Shown: positions 57,790-64,000 of the stretch, piece by piece
Numbering within the stretch: the first letter of the stretch is position 1
How the letters are laid out: each line of letters opens with the position of its first letter
Assembly: GCF_963678635.1 (NCBI RefSeq)
Contig: NC_087067.1
Location: 3,200,072-3,264,071 of the forward strand
Source: Symsagittifera roscoffensis
Taxonomy: Eukaryota; Xenacoelomorpha; Acoela; Convolutidae
Direction: 5' to 3'
Length of the DNA: 64,000 nt
Position numbers and translations under genes: made by a program
Notes under the pieces: generated by a model
Told to the model about the DNA's origin: nothing
The model's database searches: none
What the model saw: the letters and a program-made list of their open reading frames with translations, nothing else

Positions 57790-59317
57790 ATTTATAGTCT
57801 TCATACCACAATCATCTGCAAAAAACAGAAAAGAAAAATAAAAAATAAAAACTTGTTAAAATTATTCTAAACTTCATTAATTTTTTCCACAAAATAATCT
57901 GATAAGATTTATACCAAATGTAGTAAATTAATTTATAAATTATTCCCCCATAAAGCAGTAAATTTAAATATGATGAAAATTTATAACTTTAATTTTCCCC
58001 CAAAACTAGCAGTAAAATTGAATTTCTATGTAATAAATTAATAAAATGAAAATGCAGTACTAACCTTTTGATATTTTCATTCACTCGCACAGGAATTCTA
58101 TCCAAACTTGCAGAGCTCGCCCACGAAGAATTGTTTAAATAATGAATTTTAGTTTCAAGTTTTCACACTCAACAACTCTAACACACGATAACAAGTTTCA
58201 AACTTTCCTTTAACCCGGTTGGAAAGGAACTATATACTAAAACAAACAAATCAACGCAGTTTACTAAACACCACAAATCATAAAATAACAGCATGACTAA
58301 GAAAAGAAAACCAATGGTACCCAAACCGGATTAACCCAGTTTAAAACTGGATAATTTATTCTTTTGAAGACTATTATAAAGTCTAAGAAAGAAATAATAA
58401 AACACAAAAAAGTCGAAAGACAAACCCATTACAAAAACAGTTTGATTTTTGAAAAAAGGACACAACCAAAGGAACATAAGAAAGACCAACATAAAACCAA
58501 CATAAAACGTTATCACATAACAGGACCTCTCAAAGAAACCGCACGAAATCATACTCCCACTCCTGGCCTAACGCACCAGAGAGGACGTCCTGAGCATGCT
58601 CTATAGCCGGCCTAACCCACCGCGCTACATCCACGCTTTGTGACCACACTTCTATTTTTAATAAGGGTGACTCAAGGGTGAGTAACTCTTCAAAGTAACC
58701 GAACTAAAACAAAATGCTTTTGTGAAAACAACTAACTAAATTCATAATTAAAAAACTGTACTAATAAAAATTTTATACAATGTAAATTATACCTTGCAGT
58801 ATATAGATCAGCACACAACAACAAAGACGAACATCCAAAGACAAAATGACCCCACTAAACTCGAACAAGAATGGCTAACCACAACCGATATGCCGTCCAC
58901 AATCACAACTCAAAGGATTTAGAGTACGACTTGACTTCGCAGAAAAGGACTTCATTGAACTAGACCAATGACCACCTCGATGTTCAAGTATACGTACAGA
59001 TCCAAGTTACAAGGCATCCCCTCCACGCAAAATCTCCACGCCATTCCCAGACGAGGTTGAACACAAAACAAGTTCTCTACATAATACAGAGAAACCCGTC
59101 ATAGCAAACCATATTGAAATCAGATTGATTTCGTTGGGAAACACAGTCGTTGTCACAAGAAGACAAAACGATTAATGCCCCAAACTCCAGCGTCCTGGAA
59201 CTTCTCTAACAAGAGGAACCGGACAAGAATACGATGTTCGCCCAATACCAAGGTTCATCATCCATCCTTTGAATTGCAGAAAGATAATTCTAAAAAACTC
59301 TGTAAAACCCGGATGGG
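57790..59317 (+). other. 3' non-coding region of the retroelement
   Basis: About 1.5 kb with no long plus-strand frame. A polypurine-like ggatggg (59311-59317) directly precedes the 3' LTR and is the only candidate polypurine tract; the internal T makes it weak. A tRNA-like segment lies at 58563-58640. Confidence 0.6.
58563..58645 (-). other. tRNA-like segment in the 3' region of the retroelement
   Basis: On the minus strand, gatgtagcgcggtgggttag has A-box character and lies upstream of a gagcatgctc palindrome. No B box at the right distance is convincing. It may be a SINE fragment captured by the element. Confidence 0.2.
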
Positions 59318-59727
59318 TGGAACCTGATCCAAACTACATTTTATGATTGGATAAATTAGATATTTTACCACTGTAAAGTATTTAATATTAACCAATCATG
59401 ATCCATCTAACTAACAACCCACTTATTTGTAAGTGCTGAAATTACTTGTAATTTCAGCACCAGAGAGATTTGAATTTAACTTAGAAATTAGTTGTCTCTC
59501 CAAGAGAACTTCAGCAGCCGCAACAAACCAGTATACCCTAGATCTATTGAGCCTAGTAGAGACTAGTTAAACACCCTGAGACTAGAAAGTATAAGAGTAA
59601 GATTAGGATCGGTATTAGACTAAGAAGTTGCACGAATCTATCCGGCCGAAAATAAGATAGCGTGACGAGCAGACGGTGTACCCTATCCGAAATTACTCTA
59701 TGAGTTAACCACATCGGTTCTAACTCA
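59318..59727 (+). repeat. 3' LTR
   Basis: 410 bp, identical to the 5' LTR except a/c at the atgatNcatc position, a/t at agttgNctctcc and a gt insertion in the cctagtagagac stretch. The palindrome is at 59433-59460. It is followed by the gtgg target duplication at 59728-59731. Confidence 0.95.
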
Positions 59728-59790
59728 GTGGGTTAAAGTAAAGGGGGGAGGGGTTAAAGTAAACTGGGGGGTAAAATAAACTGTGGAAAT
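59728..59790. repeat. ggggg-ttaaagtaaa minisatellite, right of the LTR element
   Basis: Units gggttaaagtaaaggggggag and gggttaaagtaaactggggg continue the array seen at 43140-43367 on the other side of the insertion. Confidence 0.8.
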
Positions 59791-59939
59791 TCAATCAAAA
59801 TATATAAGACAAAAAAAAATAAAACATTTAAATGTGAAAAGTAACATTTTACGAAGTGTATTAATCAGCAACTGCAATAAACAGGAAATGAGATAACTTT
59901 GAGAAGAAAAGTTGCAATTTTCATGAAAAGTCTCTCAAA

Positions 59940-60040
59940 AAAATCCATTATAATCGATTATAATGGATTATTTTGGCATAAAAAATATTAGGATTATAAT
60001 CCATTTGTAATGTATTATAATCTATTCTTTTGTAATTTTA
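59940..60040. repeat. attataatcgattataatgga satellite-like block
   Basis: ccattataatcgattataat followed by ggatta, then looser copies (ggattataatcca, gtattataatcta). Same family as at 5590-6350 and 41971-43030. Confidence 0.65.
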
Positions 60041-60254
60041 TAGATACTGACCATATTATGACAAATAATAGTTTATGATCCATGGTCGCTCGGTGCGGAT
60101 TGCTACGGCTATCGTGTATACTCGAAGCATGTTTACTCGTTATTTCATTCCAGAAAGTGTTTATATCTAAACTAAGAAAGAAATAGATCATTTTCGTACA
60201 GAAAACACAAAAAATTTTGGCAAGGTATTTATATAAAATTTCTATATAAAAAAG

Positions 60255-60487
60255 CAGCCTTCATTGGGTACGGGAGCTACTTCTAGACTCTGGCTGCCCT
60301 ATGCCAGTGTGAGACGAACCGGCCGGGACCTCATCTTTACAGCTGGCGCACTCTCTCTGGCCCAGAAGATGCTGCGGAGTACGTTGAACTATGATGACGT
60401 CATCTGCCCCCTGGCACTCGTCACTCAAATTCTAACTTACACCGGAATGAGCTGCAAAGTGGAGACTGTTTTAGACACGTTTAAAAG
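60255..60487 (+). CDS. Isolated exon-like segment of unknown gene
   Basis: A GC-rich island in AT-rich DNA, open throughout, preceded by a tandem acceptor aagcag (60252-60257) and ended by a clean donor aaaag|gtgaaa at 60487. The encoded segment (about 77 residues) includes GRDLIFTAGALSLAQKML and CPLALVTQILTYTGMSCKVE, with regular amphipathic helices typical of a conserved protein. No pyrimidine tract precedes the acceptor and I found no partner exons. I do not recognise the family; it could be a real internal exon, a retained fragment or a pseudogene. Confidence 0.4.
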
Positions 60488-60568
60488 GTGAAAAGAAGTA
60501 ACACTATAACAGGCTTAGATAAAGTGGCCAATTAAATGCTTTTTAGTGTTTCTAGTATCCAAAAAGCC

Positions 60569-61115
60569 CGGGTTGACCAAAACTTCTAATCATACAATTT
60601 CCATTTATGAAAAATTTCTTGTCATACAATTCCATACAATGCCATACGTACAGAACAATGTATGAAATCTCTATGATAAACATTTTTCCATAAATGGAAA
60701 TTGTATGACTAACAAATTGTCATAAATGGAAATTGTATGACTAAAAGTTTGCCATTTATGAAAATTGTATGACAAACAGTTTCCGGGAAAAAAAACTTCA
60801 TAAAAGGCCCAATTTACATAGTTAATGTTACAAACAGCTTTCGAAAGGTTCTTAAAAATTTTGCCCTTTATGGAAAAACGCTTACCATACAATTTTCATG
60901 TATGGAAATTGTATGATAAACATTTTTTTCCAAAAAAAATTATTGTTTTTTTTCCCACCAGACTGTTTTAATTAGATCACATAGCCGCAGAAATAAATAG
61001 GAATCTTTTTCCAATGATTTTTTGAAATTGTATGAAAATTGTAGTTTTCCAGCAGTTTTCCATACACTTGATGTATGGAATTGTATGATAAGCATTTTCG
61101 GTGTATGGAGGCCAA
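60569..61115. mobile_element. Cluster of tcatacaatttccat inverted repeats (MITE family)
   Basis: Many copies of aaattgtatga and its complement alternate in both directions, with outer ends gggttgacc...tcatacaatt and aattgtatgataagcatttt followed by cggtgtatgg. The ends match the element at 13613-13855. The small frames here are artefacts of the repeat. Confidence 0.65.
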
Positions 61116-62389
61116 CCCGCGAGGGTTCAAATACTTTTAGTGTATATAAGTTTATGTGCAGCATTTTGGTGCACTAGAAAAGACTTTTTTAGCTGGCGGT
61201 TTGTAAGTTCACCAAGTTTAAATAAACTAGAGGATATATCATGTATAAATGAGGTATATATCAGATTATACAGCCATCATAAACATGAGAACAAGTTTTT
61301 TCTAAATTGTGGTTTTTACTTTCTGCAAAACTATAATAACATCATGTACCGTAGATTAGACATTATTTTTATCTGGTTTGTATTTTCAGCAATCATTTAA
61401 ACTGACGCTGAAAATATTTTCTCCTACCATTTAGCTAGAAGAAACGCAAGCAGATGAGAAATTAAATCTGTGTTGTCGTAGATATTTTAGTTTTCCTTTC
61501 ATTCTCTCACAGCTTTTTTCGCCTCGCGATATAATTTTAAGAGTTTTTTCTGTTGTATTGTCCAAAAAGCAGATCACGAACTTAAAGCGTTGTAATACAT
61601 ATATTTTTTTTCATTTTCTCGACTTTTTCACCTGAGTTAATTTGAAGTATATTTTCTCAGTTTTATCGATCCGCAAGCACATAGAAAACATTTTTCAATT
61701 GTGTTGAAGTACTTATCAGACGTCTGGTATTTTTCTCGTCTACATCACATATAACCTCGTGAGTAACTTTTTTTCATAGGGGAGTTTACCTCAGTGAATA
61801 ATTTGCCTTTGCCTGTCACACTCTTTTTTTTGAGTAGCAACGGTTCATGAAACTACTTCTATTCTTCCAATTTTCGAAGGAAAAGAAAGACAATTTTTTC
61901 TCAGCGTGGCTTTTCTCTAAACTTATTTCGAAATTTGGCTAGCAATTTTTGACGAACTTTTTAGAAACAGTCCGAGAGACATCGAGTCCTGAGATCAAAA
62001 ATATACAGATAATTTCACCTGCAACCAATTGTGGAAGTTTTTTGATCTCAAGATTGCCGTTTCCACCAATTTGGGCGCCAAAATTTTCATCCGTTTCCGC
62101 GACAAAATTTTCATTTTTTGTTTTCAAATAGCGATGACGCCGAGTTAATCAGGCAAAAAAACAATACCAGTTAAAATAAGGCAATATACTTGATCCAACT
62201 TTTCTTCCAACTTTCAAAGAAAACTGACTAGATATGCTTGTAGTGGTTTCTTTTACTCAGTCAACTTTCGGCGATCGAAATAACAGTTTTAAACAACATC
62301 CAACACCCCACCAAACACATCGACTCCCTGAAATCAAACGTAAAAAAAATTATTTTACCTCTTGCAACCAGTTCAAAACAAGTATTTTA
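61116..62389. other. Non-coding stretch
   Basis: No gene identified. A 99-codon plus frame (61101-61400) overlaps the MITE end and is Phe/Lys-rich without motifs. The AT-rich remainder shows nothing definite. Confidence 0.35.
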
Positions 62390-62800
62390 TATATCCAATT
62401 GTATTCCTTGATAATTATCACTGTGAAATGCTTAAAACTATCCAATCATCATCCATTACTAAACTTTTTGATATTTTGAAAAGCTGAAACTATTTATAGT
62501 TTCAACCAGAGAAAAATTAACTTGACTTAGAAAGCAGTTGCTCTTTCTCTTTTCTGACCTCGCAAGAATACTAGTATACTAAGTCTATTGAGACAAGGAA
62601 TCATAAGAGTAAGATTAGGATCGGAATCAGACTAAGAAATCGCTCTAATCTATCTCGCCGAAAACTAGATAGGGTGACGAACAGACATTTTACATTATCC
62701 AAAATTACTGTTTGAAAAAGCCACCCCGGACATTAAATCATCTGGTGCAACCAAACGAGTCTCGAGCAGACCTATACTAGTTTAGATTTTGAAAAACCTA
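62390..62800 (+). repeat. Diverged LTR plus primer-binding region of a related retroelement
   Basis: From about 62410 the order of LTR landmarks is recognisable: cactgtgaaatg, ccaatcat, a hairpin at 62485-62504, aagagtaagattaggatcgg at 62605-62624, agactaagaa, gataggg, and an end at ...aaatca (62740). It is followed by tc and the primer-binding site tggtgcaacca (62743). Homology continues through tagtttagatttt near 62785 and then stops. It is therefore an LTR with the start of its internal region, the rest having been lost. The left boundary is uncertain. Confidence 0.8.
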
Positions 62801-64000
62801 TGTTTAGAAAAAATCAAAACATAGTCAAAGCCGATTGAAAATAGAATTAGCTTATTTCCACGTCTCAAAAATTCTACTCAAACCAAGCCAATAATAACGA
62901 CGAAACCACGTTAAAGTAAAGAAAACGTCTGCTTAATACGTCTGAAAAACTACGCCATTTTTATTCAAAGAGCTTTTTTTTAATCGAGGGCCTTTGGAGT
63001 TCACTGAAAAGCTCCTTGTTTTTAGTTTGCATCACTTTAACCATCCCAGTCGTTGACAATGTAAATTCTGATAAAAACTTTGCGCAAAATAAGTAGCTCA
63101 AAATTGTCTAGCTTTGAACAGCAAAAATTTTACTCACTTTATTGATTGTTTCTGCCGAACTCCCCTTTGAATTAAATTTTATATTCCTTTTGGATTAAGA
63201 CTAAGTTAAATCATAGAAAATGCTTTAAGTTGTTCCTAGTTTGAATTGGCTATTGTAACAAAAAGTAGGTAGTGAAACTGTATCAAAAAAATTGGTTAGA
63301 GTTAAAAGGTGGGAATCATGACAATTGCGCATAGTGTTCCTGATTTCAATTTGCTTAGGTAACAAAATATAGGTAAGGAAACTGTATGAAATTAGGTTGC
63401 TTTGAGTTAAAAGGTTGGAATTATCAAAAGCAATCTTGCATTTCCCGTTCTCTAAAAACAGAGGTCCAACATGCGAAACTTTTTGCTAAAAGTAAGCCAA
63501 AATTTGCTATAATTTTTTCTTGCCATGTTTTTGAGAATATGATTGTACCATATTTTTGGATTGAAAAGGTTAAAAATTGAACTCGATTATCAGGGCAATT
63601 TTCAATATTCCTTATTGCTCCTCTCAGTTGTTCAAAAATTTTTTGTTTAAAGATAACTTTTCTGACAGCAATTTTTTTCTCATGTTTTTTAATAGGGATG
63701 GTATAAGTCTTGTACTTTCATAAAACAGCGAAAGTTAATAAAAAGAGACAAAAAAAGAGAAAAAAACTTGTGCTTGGGGTGATTTGCTCTTCTCCAGACA
63801 AGTTTCTACTCACGACTTGGGTTTTTAGACGAGATTTTTCAAACCCTTCGCAAGTTTTTGTGGCCATGAGCTCCATTTTAAAAAGATGTTTCACATGTGA
63901 TTATTAACTTATGGGAACTTGAAGATTTCTAAATCGGAGATTATAAACCGGGATAAAAATCGTTTCCAGCTGAATTGAGGCTTGATTTTTTTTTATTTTG
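62801..64000. other. Non-coding stretch to the window edge
   Basis: A loose direct repeat is visible: ggta(g/a)(t/g)(g/a)aaactgtat(c/g)a followed by aaaggt(g/t)gg(a)at, at about 63266-63318 and 63372-63423. No gene is supported; short frames are low complexity. Confidence 0.4.

Larger units (their letters stand above)
43368..59727 (+). mobile_element. 16.4-kb Ty3/gypsy-class LTR retroelement with envelope and extra genes
   Basis: It is bounded by TG...CA LTRs (43368-43775 and 59318-59727) and a 4-bp duplication gtgg (43364-43367 and 59728-59731). The internal region has a primer-binding site, leader, gag, protease, RT/RNase H and integrase in the Ty3/gypsy order. Two regions without a usual counterpart, an envelope-like gene and a 1.5-kb 3' region follow. 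The coding strand is A-rich and G-poor. The LTRs differ by two substitutions and one 2-nt indel, so insertion is recent, yet gag-pol, env and the accessory genes carry internal stops or frame changes. Typical gypsy or errantivirus elements are 5-8 kb, so this one is unusually large. Confidence 0.93.

Overview
The window is nuclear DNA of an animal, most likely an invertebrate; I cannot place the taxon. The grounds are a complete coatomer alpha gene with GT-AG introns, a Penelope-like retroelement, a Ty3/gypsy-class retroelement with an envelope region, and AT-rich DNA crowded with small inverted-repeat elements. Only one host gene is secure. Nearly all other recognisable coding sequence belongs to retroelements. 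Layout: 1-15.5 kb has no convincing gene. It holds diverged tandem duplications (409-1334, 6633-7690), AT-rich satellite-like DNA, foldback elements and decayed tRNA-like fragments. 15582-29385 (minus) is a full-length alpha-COP (COPA) gene of 20 coding exons. All exon junctions keep the reading frame and the predicted protein is 1242 residues. Its introns carry copies of a dispersed repeat, an inverted-repeat element and a 22-bp minisatellite. 30.5-32.0 kb (minus) is an internally deleted Penelope-like element with reverse transcriptase and GIY-YIG remnants. 33.3-37.7 kb (minus) is a GC-richer block of decayed open frames that I could not identify. 37.7-43.3 kb is repeat-rich and without genes. 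43368-59727 (plus) is a 16.4-kb LTR retroelement. It has 408/410-bp LTRs that differ by two substitutions and one 2-nt indel, a 4-bp target duplication (gtgg), a primer-binding site, and a leader with a duplicated hairpin. Its genes run gag, protease, reverse transcriptase/RNase H and DD35E integrase, then a membrane-anchor plus Pro/Ser/Thr-rich gene, an envelope-like gene and a further accessory gene. Several frames are interrupted by stops or frame changes even though the LTRs are almost identical. About 2.7 kb downstream (about 62390-62800) lies a diverged LTR plus primer-binding region of a related element. Between them, 60255-60487 is an isolated exon-like segment of unknown identity. How the parts work together: alpha-COP is a housekeeping COPI coat subunit and has no evident functional link to the transposons around it. 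The large element is organised like an errantivirus or endogenous retrovirus: Gag-Pol proteins would build and integrate the particle, the envelope-like gene would allow budding and fusion, and the two extra genes have no assigned role. It is the strongest candidate here for something undescribed.
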